64,000 nt of DNA from Mangrovimicrobium sp033283265 (lineage in GTDB: Bacteria; Pseudomonadota; Gammaproteobacteria; Pseudomonadales; Halieaceae), in the NCBI GenBank assembly GCA_033283265.1, contig JAWMQN010000001.1, positions 806,001 to 870,000 on the forward strand. The letters run 5' to 3'. The position numbers and the translations under genes are program-made. The notes beneath the pieces are model-generated. The model saw only the letters and a list, made by a program, of their open reading frames with translations, had not been told where the DNA came from and ran no database searches. Shown here in pieces: positions 26,174-34,797 of this stretch (positions are counted from its first letter, which is position 1; every line of letters begins with the position of its first letter).

Positions 26174-27247
26174 ATGGCAGAAATCTCCCTCGGCGCCTTA
26201 ACTGTCCCGCTCTGGCTGTTACTGGCGGCGGGCGCCATCGTGTCCATCTGCATCATGCTGGCGCTCAAGCGTGTCATGCTGGTGCAGTTGACCCGCGTTA
26301 CCGAGCGCTCCTCCTTCCGCTGCGATTCCCTGTTCCTCGCCGCCCTCAACCTGCCATTGACCATCGCCATACTGGTGCTCAACCTCTGGCTGCTGGACTA
26401 CGCCCTGCGCCACTTCGGCATCCGCGAGAGCGCGCTCAACGGGCACTCCGCCCTGCTCGCCAAGTTGCTGCTGATTGTCGCGGTGCTGCTGTTCGTCGAC
26501 CGCTTTGTCGTCGGCATGCTGCGCCTGCAGGCCGAGAGCAACGACAGCCTGCGCAGCAGCCGCAGCATCCTGGTCGGCATTACCCGCGGCCTGGTGATGG
26601 GCCTGGGCCTGCTGATGATCCTGGGCACGCTCGGCATCTCCATCACGCCGATCATCGCCTCCCTCGGCATCACCTCGCTGGCAGTCGCCCTGGCCCTGCA
26701 GCCGACCCTGGGCAATTTCTTCTCCGGCGTACAGCTGGTGGTGGACAAGCCGATACGCGTCGGCGACTTCATCGAGCTGGAATCCGGCGAGCAGGGCTTC
26801 GTCGAGAAAATCGGCTGGCGCTCCACCTGGATTCGCATGCTGCCGAACAACACCATCATCATGCCCAACAGCGTGCTGTCCGAATCCAAGCTCATCAACT
26901 ACTTCTACCCGACGCCGGAACTGTCGGTACCGGTGGACGTCGGTGTGCACTACAGCTCCGACCTGGAGCATGTGGAGAGAGTAACCCTGGAAGTCGCGCG
27001 GCAGGTCCTGCGCGAGCACGAGTGGGGCGTGAGCGACTACGAGACGTTCGTGGTCTACCACACCTTCGACAGCTCGAGCATCAATTTCACCGTGATGCTG
27101 CGCGCCGAGGAGTACTACAAGCGCTTCTGGGTAAAGTCTGCCTTCATCAAGGCCCTGCACCGCCGCTATGCCGACGAAGGCATTGTCATCCCCTTCCCGA
27201 TCCGCGCGATCAACACCACGCAAGAGGCCGCCGAGCCACGCGGGTAA
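26174..27247 (+). CDS. Mechanosensitive channel of the MscS family
   Basis: A 357-residue inner-membrane channel. Hydrophobic segments are at about 10-32, 57-77, 95-115 and 135-155. They are followed by the pore helix GITSLAVALALQPTLGNFFSG and the cytosolic beta domain (VGDFIELESGEQGFVEKIGWRS, typical MscS). It releases solutes on osmotic down-shock. I start at the ATG 26174, preceded by GGAG at eight bases, and not at a GTG 24 bases upstream. The following thioesterase and EthD genes have the same direction and short gaps of 47 and 45 bases. Confidence 0.9.
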   Translation: MAEISLGALTVPLWLLLAAGAIVSICIMLALKRVMLVQLTRVTERSSFRCDSLFLAALNLPLTIAILVLNLWLLDYALRHFGIRESALNGHSALLAKLLLIVAVLLFVDRFVVGMLRLQAESNDSLRSSRSILVGITRGLVMGLGLLMILGTLGISITPIIASLGITSLAVALALQPTLGNFFSGVQLVVDKPIRVGDFIELESGEQGFVEKIGWRSTWIRMLPNNTIIMPNSVLSESKLINYFYPTPELSVPVDVGVHYSSDLEHVERVTLEVARQVLREHEWGVSDYETFVVYHTFDSSSINFTVMLRAEEYYKRFWVKSAFIKALHRRYADEGIVIPFPIRAINTTQEAAEPRG

Positions 27248-27294
27248 TTAGTGGCTACACTGCAACTTGCTGAAATCGACCACAGGAGCCCTCC

Positions 27295-27765
27295 ATGAGC
27301 AATGCACCGGCCTTCCAGGACCTGATTCCCAACAACCACTGCTTCGGCTGCGGCCCCGGCAATACCCACGGCCTGCAGATCAAGAGTTACTGGGCCGGCG
27401 AGGATGAGTCGGTCTGTGACTTCGCCCCCTCGGCCCATCACAGCGCGGGCCCCGAGCGCTACCTGAACGGCGGTATTATCGCCACGGTGATCGACTGCCA
27501 CGCCATCGGCACGGCCATCGCCAAGGCCTACCGGATGGAGGGGCGGGAAATCGGCGAGGGAGAGCTGATCTGGTTCGTCACCGGCAAACTGGATGTCAGC
27601 TACCGGCGGCCGGTGGAGATCGCGGCGGGCGTCTCGCTTCGCGCGCAGGTCCTCGAAGCGAAGGAGAAAAAGATCACCCTGGCCTGCCAGCTCTATTCCG
27701 GCGATGAAGTCTGCGCCGAGAGCGATGTAGTGGCGGTCAGGGTTGGCGGTGCCTGGTTCGCCTAG
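27295..27765 (+). CDS. PaaI-type hotdog-fold thioesterase
   Basis: A 156-residue hotdog-fold protein. The N-terminal N-H-C-F-G-C-G-P-G-N-T-H-G-L motif is typical of PaaI-like acyl-CoA thioesterases. The central helix contains GGIIATVIDCHAIGTAIA, where the catalytic Asp or Asn of the family is expected. It should hydrolyse acyl- or aryl-CoA thioesters, perhaps freeing CoA from dead-end products. The next gene encodes an EthD-domain protein. Confidence 0.8.
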   Translation: MSNAPAFQDLIPNNHCFGCGPGNTHGLQIKSYWAGEDESVCDFAPSAHHSAGPERYLNGGIIATVIDCHAIGTAIAKAYRMEGREIGEGELIWFVTGKLDVSYRRPVEIAAGVSLRAQVLEAKEKKITLACQLYSGDEVCAESDVVAVRVGGAWFA

Positions 27766-27810
27766 TAAAGTGACGAACAGCGTTCGACCCCGCACAAAGG
27801 ACAATAACAA

Positions 27811-28224
27811 ATGTTCAAGCAGATCTGCTTCTTCAAAAAGCGCCCGGACATGACCGCCGAGGAGTTCCTCGACTACTACGAGAACCAGCACTCCCAGCTA
27901 TCCAAGCGCATGGGCCGCGCGCCTTCAATTCCCAACGCGGTGCGCTACGTGCGCCGCTACCTGCAGCCGGAAAAGAACCCGGTGACCGGTGAGGTACACG
28001 ACCCGGGCTACGACTGCATCATGGAGATCTGGTGGAACAGCCGCGAGGACTTCGAGAATTCGCAGAAAATCATCAGCAACCCCGACCGCCTGCCCGCGGT
28101 GATGGAAGACGAGCTGAAACTCTTCGCCAGCCACGCCAACCCGGTGTGCAGCGTCGTCGAATACGACTCGCCGATGGGCCCCAACGGCGAGGCCACCCGC
28201 GTCGAGTTGCGTTACGAGGGCTGA
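27811..28224 (+). CDS. EthD-domain protein
   Basis: A 137-residue dimeric alpha/beta-barrel type protein of the EthD family. The start F-K-Q-I-C-F-F-K-K-R-P-D-M-T-A-E-E-F and the H-x-x-L pattern are typical. EthD was named from ether-degradation clusters; related proteins occur in many catabolic operons and polyketide cyclisation pathways. The exact reaction here is unknown. It follows the thioesterase and converges with the sugar dehydrogenase gene 13 bases away. Confidence 0.75.
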   Translation: MFKQICFFKKRPDMTAEEFLDYYENQHSQLSKRMGRAPSIPNAVRYVRRYLQPEKNPVTGEVHDPGYDCIMEIWWNSREDFENSQKIISNPDRLPAVMEDELKLFASHANPVCSVVEYDSPMGPNGEATRVELRYEG

Positions 28225-28236
28225 CCCCAACAGGTC

Positions 28237-29400
28237 CTAGCGTGGCCGGCTCAGGCGCAGCAGCCGTCCCTGGGAGCCCTTGCTGCCATCTTCGAGCAGC
28301 CACAGGGCGCCATCCGGACCCTGCGCCACAGCGCGAATACGCGCTCCCATCGGGAAGCGCTCCACCTCGCGGGCCTTGCGCCCGTCAAAGCTCACGCGTA
28401 CCAGGGATTGCGAAGACAGGCCGCCGATGAAGGCACTGCCCTGCCATTGGGGAAACTCGCTGCCGCTGTAGAACATCAGGCTGGAGGGGGAGATGACCGG
28501 GTTCCAGGCGATTGCGGGCGCGCTCAGTTCCGGACGCGTGTGGTGATCGGGGATATCGATGCCGGAGTAGTGGCGCCCCTCGGACACGACCGGGTAGCCG
28601 TAGTTCTCTCCCCGCACTATGCGGTTGAGTTCGTCGCCACCGGAGGGCCCCATCTCCACTTCCCAGAGCTGCCCGCCGGCGTCGAAGGCGATGCCGAGGG
28701 GATTGCGGTGGCCGAGGGACCATACCTGCCCGGCAATCTCGCCGGCGTCGCGGAAAGGGTTGTCATCCGGCAGGCTGCCGTCATCCCGGAGCCGGATGAT
28801 CTTGCCCAGGTTGCCGGTCATGTCCTGCGCCGGGTCGAACTTCTGCCGGTCGCCGGAGCTGATCCACAGGTAGCCCTCGGGGCCGAAGGCGATGCGGTGG
28901 CCGTAGTGGCCGCTGCCGCTGACTTTCGGCTGCTGGCGCCAGATGACCCTGATGCCCTCAAGCCGGCTCGCCGCGCCGTCCAGCACCAGTTTTCCCCGCG
29001 CCACGACCGCGCCACGGCCGCCATCGCCCTCCTCCGCGTAGCTGAGGTAGACCAGGCGGTTATGGGCGAAGCCGGGGTGCAAGACTACATCCCCGAGGCC
29101 ACCCTGGCCGCCATGGGCGACCGCCGGGACGCCGGCGATATCGACGATGCTCCCGGAGGGATCGAGCAGCTTCAGGGCGCCCGACTTCTCGCTGACCAGG
29201 AGGCCGCCCTCGGGCAGGAAGGCCATCGCCCAGGGCTCGTCGAAATCCGCCTTGACGCTGATTTCGAAGGGCACGGCGGCCGGCTCGGCAGCACAGGCCT
29301 GGAGTGAGAGCAGCGCCAGCGCCAGGGCGGCGCCGCGCGGGAGGGAAAATTCAGGAAGGAATTGCCGGAAGAACTTCAGTAACAGCGGTGGGAAGCGCAT
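28237..29400 (-). CDS. PQQ-dependent sugar dehydrogenase family lipoprotein
   Basis: A 387-residue secreted protein of the soluble aldose sugar dehydrogenase (YliI/GDH-B) family. The N-terminal signal ends in LALLSLQAC with a likely lipidated cysteine, so it is probably a periplasmic lipoprotein. The six-bladed propeller has the family motifs: DEPWAMAFLPEG, GGQGGLGDVVLHPGF (with the catalytic His near HPG), GHRNPLGIAFD, EMGPSGGDELN and ENYGYPV. It would oxidise sugars or alcohols with PQQ. No PQQ synthesis genes are in the window. I chose ATG 29400; a GTG two codons upstream is possible. Confidence 0.85.
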   Translation of the reverse strand: MRFPPLLLKFFRQFLPEFSLPRGAALALALLSLQACAAEPAAVPFEISVKADFDEPWAMAFLPEGGLLVSEKSGALKLLDPSGSIVDIAGVPAVAHGGQGGLGDVVLHPGFAHNRLVYLSYAEEGDGGRGAVVARGKLVLDGAASRLEGIRVIWRQQPKVSGSGHYGHRIAFGPEGYLWISSGDRQKFDPAQDMTGNLGKIIRLRDDGSLPDDNPFRDAGEIAGQVWSLGHRNPLGIAFDAGGQLWEVEMGPSGGDELNRIVRGENYGYPVVSEGRHYSGIDIPDHHTRPELSAPAIAWNPVISPSSLMFYSGSEFPQWQGSAFIGGLSSQSLVRVSFDGRKAREVERFPMGARIRAVAQGPDGALWLLEDGSKGSQGRLLRLSRPR

Positions 29401-29435
29401 AAACACCAGGAGTCAGGGGTGATGTCAGCGGCATT

Positions 29436-29825
29436 CTAGCAAGCTTTGGCTGCCGCGGCAGACTCCCAGGAGAGGCGCCGTGACTTGTCCATCAGGGCCG
29501 ACATACTGACCCGGATGAAGGGTTCCGGCAGTTCCTCCAGCATCATGGCGCGGGCGGCAATCTTGAGAAAGTGCTCGCGCCCGCGGGGATCGTTGGCCGC
29601 GGACTGGTAGAGCAGTGCGCAGTCGCAGGCCAGTGCCATCGCGACATTTTCCACCCTGCCGGCCTCGACACTGGCCAGGCTCGCCGCCATGCGATCGCGG
29701 TCGCCGAGCAGGTCCTTGAGTTCCTCCGCGCGGCTCTCGCAGACCAGCCCTTCCTCGAGCAAGCCGTTTACCGCATTGCTGGACACCTTGTTGTACAGCC
29801 ACTCACCTTGCAGTCTTGCCATCAT
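29436..29825 (-). CDS. Hypothetical helical protein
   Basis: A 129-residue, helix-rich cytosolic protein with no recognised domain. The sequence is charged and alanine-rich (VSSNAVNGLLEEGLVCESRA, ARAMMLEELPEPFIRVSMSA). The ATG at 29823-29825 has a good ribosome-binding site (AGGGAG at about eight bases), which supports a real gene. It lies downstream of no other gene in its direction and 35 bases before the sugar dehydrogenase gene, so a shared transcript is possible. Function not assigned. Confidence 0.65.
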   Translation of the reverse strand: MMARLQGEWLYNKVSSNAVNGLLEEGLVCESRAEELKDLLGDRDRMAASLASVEAGRVENVAMALACDCALLYQSAANDPRGREHFLKIAARAMMLEELPEPFIRVSMSALMDKSRRLSWESAAAAKAC

Positions 29826-30036
29826 GATCGGAGCTCCCTGTGAATTCTGCGTTGCCTTGCATTCCGGCTTTCAATACTAGGGAGGCTGCGTGGGACAGCC
29901 CATGGCGCAGCACGCCACTCACGTGGCTGCGGGCGCCAGCTTTGACGGCCCGCGAGCACGGCGCGTAGAATCGCCAGCCTGCCGCGCCGGCGATCCGGCC
30001 CGGCGCAGACTCCGACACCCGCAGGGATATCCCCCC

Positions 30037-30951
30037 ATGTCCAACTCGCTTTCGCGCCTCCTTTGCTGCCTGTGGCTGCTGCCCGCGGTGTGTTTTGCAG
30101 AGCCGGCTGTAGAGATCGTCGACGACAGCGACACGCCCGTGGCCCTGGAAAAACCGGCCCGCCGCATCGTCAGCCTCGCGCCGCACGTGACCGAATCCCT
30201 CTACGCCGTCGGCGCGGGCGAGTTCATCGTCGGCACGGTGTCCTACAGTGACTTCCCCGCGGCGGCGATGGCGATTCCGGTGGTCGGATCCTACGACCGG
30301 GTGAACCTGGAAAGCGTGGTGGAAAAACAGCCGGACCTGGTGATCGCCTGGCTGGAGGGCAACGGCCCGGCGGTGGTGGAGCGCCTGCGCGCCCTCGGCC
30401 TGACCGTGTTCGTGACCTATCCCACCACCCTGCCGCAGATTCCGAAGACCCTGCGCGATTTCGGCCGGCTCACCGGGCGCGAGGCGCAGGCGGAACAACG
30501 GGCGCAGGATTTCGAGCGGCGCCTGGACGCGCTGCACGCGAGCTACAGCGACAAGGCGCCGGTGAAAGTCTTTTACCAGGTGTGGGACCAGCCGCTGCTG
30601 AGCATCAGTGGCAATACCCTGATCAGCGATGTCATTACGCTCTGTGGCGGCAACAATGTGTTCGCCGACGCGCCGGCCACGCACCCGGTGACCAACGTGG
30701 AATCAGTGATCGCCCTCGACCCCGAGGTGATCATCGCCAGCGGCATGGGCGAGGAGCGCCCCGAGTGGCTGGACGAATGGAAACGCTGGCCGTCGATTAC
30801 CGCAGTGCGGGAGCAGCAGCTCTATTTTATCGAGCCCTCGATACTGCAGCGCCACTCAACCCGCATCATCGACGGGGCGGAACAGCTCTGCGCCGACGTC
30901 GACAGGGCGCGCCGTCACCACACCGGCCGGCCCTCCGGCCAGCCGACATAG
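30037..30951 (+). CDS. btuF: BtuF-like cobalamin-binding periplasmic protein
   Basis: A 304-residue precursor with a signal peptide (about 1-21, ending VCFA). It is a class III solute-binding protein: RRIVSLAPHVTESLYAVGAGE is the BtuF signature, followed by GTVSYSDFPAAA and GSYDRVNLESVVEKQPDLVIAW. It should deliver vitamin B12 to BtuCD. No btuC or btuD is adjacent. No B12 riboswitch could be recognised in the 211-base leader. The last 37 bases overlap the oppositely directed VOC gene. A role for another corrinoid or a siderophore is possible. Confidence 0.82.
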   Translation: MSNSLSRLLCCLWLLPAVCFAEPAVEIVDDSDTPVALEKPARRIVSLAPHVTESLYAVGAGEFIVGTVSYSDFPAAAMAIPVVGSYDRVNLESVVEKQPDLVIAWLEGNGPAVVERLRALGLTVFVTYPTTLPQIPKTLRDFGRLTGREAQAEQRAQDFERRLDALHASYSDKAPVKVFYQVWDQPLLSISGNTLISDVITLCGGNNVFADAPATHPVTNVESVIALDPEVIIASGMGEERPEWLDEWKRWPSITAVREQQLYFIEPSILQRHSTRIIDGAEQLCADVDRARRHHTGRPSGQPT

Positions 30952-31421
30952 GCCCAGGCCTCGGGGCTCTTCCAGGTGTACTCGACGTAGTGGCCGAGGG
31001 TCTGCCGGGCGTCGAGATACACGAACACCAGGCTCGGGATGGCCTCCCTGATCGAGCGCGGCCCCTCGAAGGCCAGGGGCAGGCCGAGCTCGGCGATCTC
31101 CCGGCGCATGGCGGCCTCGTCGTCCCGGCGCAGCGAGACGTGGTGAAAGCGCGGCACCGCGTCGTCGCGATCCTGCGGCAGCATGTTGAGGTAGTGCTCG
31201 ATGTAACCGCTGACCGGCTCGATGATCTCCACGTTCAGGCCCCCGGCCCAGAAGGAGGCGACCCGGGTCACCAGGGGCTGTTCGCCCCTCGGCGTGTTCA
31301 CCGTCATCTCCGGGTCGAAGCGGTCGAACTTCTCCACGCCGAAGCGCCCGGCGACGATCTCCATCGCCCGCTCGAGATCGTGGGTGACGTAGGCATTCTG
31401 CATATGGCCCTGTAAAAACAT
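30915..31421 (-). CDS. VOC-superfamily protein, last gene of the TetR-controlled minus-strand operon
   Basis: A 168-residue VOC protein starting MFLQGHMQNAYVTHDLERAM (ATG 31419-31421, with GGAG upstream). The C-terminal VYLDARQTLGHYVEYTW carries the usual metal-binding glutamate context. Its closest visible relative in the window is the gene at 37382-37846, with the same NAYVT start and DAR-TLGHY-EY end. It is 35 bases after the sulfotransferase gene and the last of five minus-strand genes. Its 3' end overlaps btuF by 37 bases. The substrate is unknown. Confidence 0.75.
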   Translation of the reverse strand: MFLQGHMQNAYVTHDLERAMEIVAGRFGVEKFDRFDPEMTVNTPRGEQPLVTRVASFWAGGLNVEIIEPVSGYIEHYLNMLPQDRDDAVPRFHHVSLRRDDEAAMRREIAELGLPLAFEGPRSIREAIPSLVFVYLDARQTLGHYVEYTWKSPEAWAYVGWPEGRPVW

Positions 31422-31456
31422 GTTCTCGCTCCGCAAATTCTGCAACTAGAGACGCT

Positions 31457-32632
31457 TCAGAAACCGCGCCAGTCGATGGCGATCTGCCCGAAGGCCTGCT
31501 CGATACGCGCCTGGTCCCAGCCGTAATCGGCCAGGCTGTAACTGTAGGAGCCGAGTTTGTGCCGCGGGTTCTCCACCTCCCAGCGCGCCATCGCGGCCTC
31601 CCCTTCCCGGCTCCAGGACAGGCCGTGCAGCGCATAGACCTCCCGCGCCACGCTCATGGCGTCGTCGACGCAGCGGCTGTAGGGGGTTGTGACCAGGCGC
31701 AGGCGATCACCCAGCGCCGCCACCTGTTGCTGGTAGCGCCCGAGTTCATAGCTCCAGTAGGCTACCAGTTCATCGGCCATCTGCCCGTCGTCATAGCTGT
31801 CGAAGGAGTTGCGCAGGATCTCGCCCATCATGCGCATGCTCGAGCCCATGGTGTTGGTGAGGTCGCGCTGGGAGATGACGAAGGTGGCATTGGGGAAGAG
31901 CGCGAGCATCTCCGCCACCTCGCCGGTATGCCCCGGGTTTTTCAGCAGCCAGGGCCGCCCGCGGCGGCCGCCATCCTGCCACTGCAGGTACTGCAGCATC
32001 TTCTTCAGCCAGCCGAGCGGCGAGCGGCGGTCCACCGAGCGCGCCCAGGCCAGGTACTCCGGGTCCGGGGCGGTGATGTACTGCATCACGTAATCGAAGT
32101 TGGCCAGCGGCACGAAACTCGATTCGTCGGCCATCCAGGGGTCGAACTCGTGCATGACCTGGTAGCTCTCCCCGGTGTTGGTGACCGCCGTCATCATCTG
32201 CCGGGTCCACTCGATGCGCGGCGTCGGGTCGCCGCGTAGCTCCCCGGGAAAGGGCGCCGGGTTGAACATGGCATAGGCCGGCGTGGACTGCAGGTTCGGG
32301 TCCGCAGAGAGGAAGCGCTGCAGCTTGGTGGTGCCGCTGCGCGGCAAACCCAGTACCACGATGGGGTCGGAGACGTCCTCGTCGAGTATCTCCGGGTGTC
32401 GTTCGAGGTCCGCCTCGTAGCGCAGGCGGTTGGCCAGGAAGCGGATATTGTTGGCGTGCATGCCCGCCAGCCCGCGGGCGGACATGGCGATGCGCCCGGG
32501 GATTTCCAGCACTTTTTCCAGGTTGGGGATGAAGGACTCGTCGCGGAAGCTCCGCGCCGGCGCCTCGCGCAGCGCCGCCTCCAGCAGGGGTTCGAGGCGC
32601 AGGGCCTGTTTCAGGGTTGCGATGTCTTGCAT
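31457..32632 (-). CDS. Sulfotransferase family protein (PAPS-dependent)
   Basis: A 391-residue protein with the PAPS-binding loop VVLGLPRSGTTKLQRFLSAD at about 92-111 and the second nucleotide motif LLKNPGHTGEV followed by FVISQRDLTNTMGSSM at about 238-255. This is the Sulfotransf_3-like group found in catabolic and secondary-metabolism clusters of actinobacteria and proteobacteria. It would transfer sulfate to a hydroxyl group, or it may act as a related CoA/PAPS-binding enzyme. The gene starts nine bases after the DUF1214 gene. Confidence 0.82.
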   Translation of the reverse strand: MQDIATLKQALRLEPLLEAALREAPARSFRDESFIPNLEKVLEIPGRIAMSARGLAGMHANNIRFLANRLRYEADLERHPEILDEDVSDPIVVLGLPRSGTTKLQRFLSADPNLQSTPAYAMFNPAPFPGELRGDPTPRIEWTRQMMTAVTNTGESYQVMHEFDPWMADESSFVPLANFDYVMQYITAPDPEYLAWARSVDRRSPLGWLKKMLQYLQWQDGGRRGRPWLLKNPGHTGEVAEMLALFPNATFVISQRDLTNTMGSSMRMMGEILRNSFDSYDDGQMADELVAYWSYELGRYQQQVAALGDRLRLVTTPYSRCVDDAMSVAREVYALHGLSWSREGEAAMARWEVENPRHKLGSYSYSLADYGWDQARIEQAFGQIAIDWRGF

Positions 32633-32641
32633 GGGATCTTC

Positions 32642-33925
32642 CTAGAAGTCGCCGCAGCGGCGGCGATACACGGAGAGCAGGCGCTGCTCCAGCTGCCGCT
32701 GGCGCTGTTCGGGTGTCACGCTCGCCGTCGCCGGCGGCAGGTGCCGGCGCACTTCGGCAAGGGGCACGGTGGTGATTTTCGGCTTCGCCGGCACGCGCTG
32801 CGGGCGGAAGAAGCGGTAGGCGACCAGGTGCAGCACCCGCCCGGAGGCGTCCAGCCAGTTGGGTACGCCGGGGTCGCGCCAGCTGCAGACGATGCGCACC
32901 TTGCCGTCCTCATCCACCTGCACCTGGCCGTTGTTGAGGGAGGACAGCCGCGCCCACCAGTCGCCGGGCTCGTACTGCATCTGGAACAGCGCCGTGTTCC
33001 AGTAATAGGCGCCGGGATCATCGGTCTCGATGATCACCGCCTCGTCCTCGCGGCAGCGGAAATGACCGGGGAAGTAGCGCGTGCCCTCGAAAGCCCCGGG
33101 GATCACCAGTTCATCGATTTCCCCGGGGTCCGCGTCGAGGTGCGCCTGCACGCCGACGCGGTAGAAATCCGTGTGCACGCGCAACAGGTTGACCAGCCGA
33201 TCGAGGCGGGTTTCCGCGCTGTCCCGGTCGAGCAGCCTGGCCGGGAAGGGCTGCTCGTCCACGCTCAGGATGAGGTCGGCGGGGGCCTCGGACTCCCAGT
33301 CGCCGTAGTACTGCCGCGTGTGCAGTTCGCAGGGCCCCTCCGGCAGCTCCAGCCAGAGGGCAGCGCCGATATCCGCCGGGCGCTCGCGGGAGAGGACAAT
33401 GTCGATCTCGCGCCCGGGGGCGAGCGCCTGCGCCTGGTCGAGGTTGTTGAGCAGCGAATGGGTTTTCCAGCCCACCAGGTCGCAGGCATGGCCGGCGTAT
33501 ACAGTGAGCTGGAATACCGCGGCGGAACCGCGATTGCCGCGCAGGCGGTAGCGGTAGTCACCGTGCAGCACCGCGGAGTGATAGACGCAGTCCGGCGAGG
33601 GCAGCTGGAACTGGATGCGGCTGGTGCCGCTCATCTTGGTCAGGTTGGGGTTGGCGTAGTCCGCCTCCATGTAGGCGGCGTGGCCGAAGCTGATATCGCG
33701 CAGCAGGTGGCGCAGGGCCTCGTGGGTATCCAGTTCCCGGTCGTCGCCGGGCCAGCCGGTAACATGCTTCTCCAGCTTGTAACGCATGGCGGCGACCAGC
33801 CGGTCCAGCTCGCGGTTGGCGTAGGCCAGCGCCCCGGCGTCGCTGCTGAAATCCGCAGCCGCGCGCGACGCGTCGCTGCGCACGGCGAAATTCTCCTGGG
33901 ACATTACCGATTTCGAATCGGACAT
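32642..33925 (-). CDS. DUF1214-like protein, function unknown
   Basis: A 427-residue protein without signal peptide. The C-terminal half has the pattern I associate with DUF1214: a GQVQVDEDGKVRIVCSWRDPG stretch and then VPNWLDASGRVLHLVAYRFF. An N-terminal helical part (1-130) precedes it. Members often lie next to sulfotransferase, SDR and LLM genes. The reaction is unknown. It is 37 bases after an SDR gene and nine before the sulfotransferase gene, inside the TetR-controlled operon. Confidence 0.6.
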   Translation of the reverse strand: MSDSKSVMSQENFAVRSDASRAAADFSSDAGALAYANRELDRLVAAMRYKLEKHVTGWPGDDRELDTHEALRHLLRDISFGHAAYMEADYANPNLTKMSGTSRIQFQLPSPDCVYHSAVLHGDYRYRLRGNRGSAAVFQLTVYAGHACDLVGWKTHSLLNNLDQAQALAPGREIDIVLSRERPADIGAALWLELPEGPCELHTRQYYGDWESEAPADLILSVDEQPFPARLLDRDSAETRLDRLVNLLRVHTDFYRVGVQAHLDADPGEIDELVIPGAFEGTRYFPGHFRCREDEAVIIETDDPGAYYWNTALFQMQYEPGDWWARLSSLNNGQVQVDEDGKVRIVCSWRDPGVPNWLDASGRVLHLVAYRFFRPQRVPAKPKITTVPLAEVRRHLPPATASVTPEQRQRQLEQRLLSVYRRRCGDF

Positions 33926-33962
33926 CGTGCTACTCCTTCAATATCGTTGCCGGCCTGCCGGC

Positions 33963-34739
33963 TCACTCGCCACTGGCCGGCGGCAGCAGGCCGGAACCCG
34001 AGATCGCGCCGCCATCGACGGGCAGCGCCACACCGGTGATGTAGGACGCCGCCGGGGAGACCAGGAACTCCATCACCCGGGCCATCTCCATGGGCTCCGC
34101 CGCGCGTTGCAGGGGGATACCGCGGAGCAGTTGCTGCAGCGCCGCGGGCGGCACCTCCGCGGACTCGAGAAAACCGGTCATCCCGGTCTGCCGGGTCAGG
34201 CCCGGGCAGATCGCATTGATGCGGATGCCCTCCCAGCCGACGTCCCGGGCGACGCTCTTCACCAGCCCCACCACCGCGTGCTTGCTGGCGACATAGGCGC
34301 TGTTGTCGACCTCCCCGGCAAGGCCGTGGGCCGAAGCCGTCACCAGCAGCGCCCCGCCACCGCGGCGGCGCAGGGCCGGCAGCGCGGCGCGAATCCCCAG
34401 CGCCGTACCCATCAGGTTGACCTGTATCACTTTCTCGAAATGCGCCCAGTCGATGCTCTCGATGTTGCCGGCCATGGGAATCGCCGCGTTGAGGATGACC
34501 GCATCCACCCCGCCGAACTGCGCCTCCGCCGCCGCGACCATGGCCAGGTTGTCCTCCTCGCGGGTGATGTCCGCGCCAAACGCTGCTATCCCGCCGGCCT
34601 CACCGGCCCAGGCCAGCGCCTCCTCGTCGCGGTCCACGGCGAGCACCTGCCAGCCCTTCTCCGCCAGCAATTCCGCGGCGGCCCTGCCGATGCCCCGCGC
34701 GGCGCCGGTAACGATTACCGCCGGTTTTTCATTTGCCAT
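33963..34739 (-). CDS. Short-chain dehydrogenase/reductase (second SDR of the operon)
   Basis: A 258-residue SDR. It has the cofactor motif TGAARGIG at about 11-18 and the NNAG-equivalent LNAAIP. The catalytic serine is in VTASAHG, and YxxxK is Y-V-A-S-K. The C-terminal SPAASYITGVALPVDGG is typical of classical SDRs. ATG with AGGGAGG ten bases upstream. It probably oxidises or reduces a hydroxy/keto group of the pathway intermediate. It lies 58 bases after the first SDR gene. Confidence 0.88.
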   Translation of the reverse strand: MANEKPAVIVTGAARGIGRAAAELLAEKGWQVLAVDRDEEALAWAGEAGGIAAFGADITREEDNLAMVAAAEAQFGGVDAVILNAAIPMAGNIESIDWAHFEKVIQVNLMGTALGIRAALPALRRRGGGALLVTASAHGLAGEVDNSAYVASKHAVVGLVKSVARDVGWEGIRINAICPGLTRQTGMTGFLESAEVPPAALQQLLRGIPLQRAAEPMEMARVMEFLVSPAASYITGVALPVDGGAISGSGLLPPASGE

Positions 34740-34797
34740 TCAATTGCCCTCCCTTGATTCACCCGGCACGGCCTTGCCCTGCCCTGCCCTGCTGCCC

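Noticed and set aside
29826..30036. Possible cobalamin riboswitch before btuF
   Set aside because: A GCCACT-like stretch exists, but the conserved B12-box and CCCGC-AACTG core were not found.
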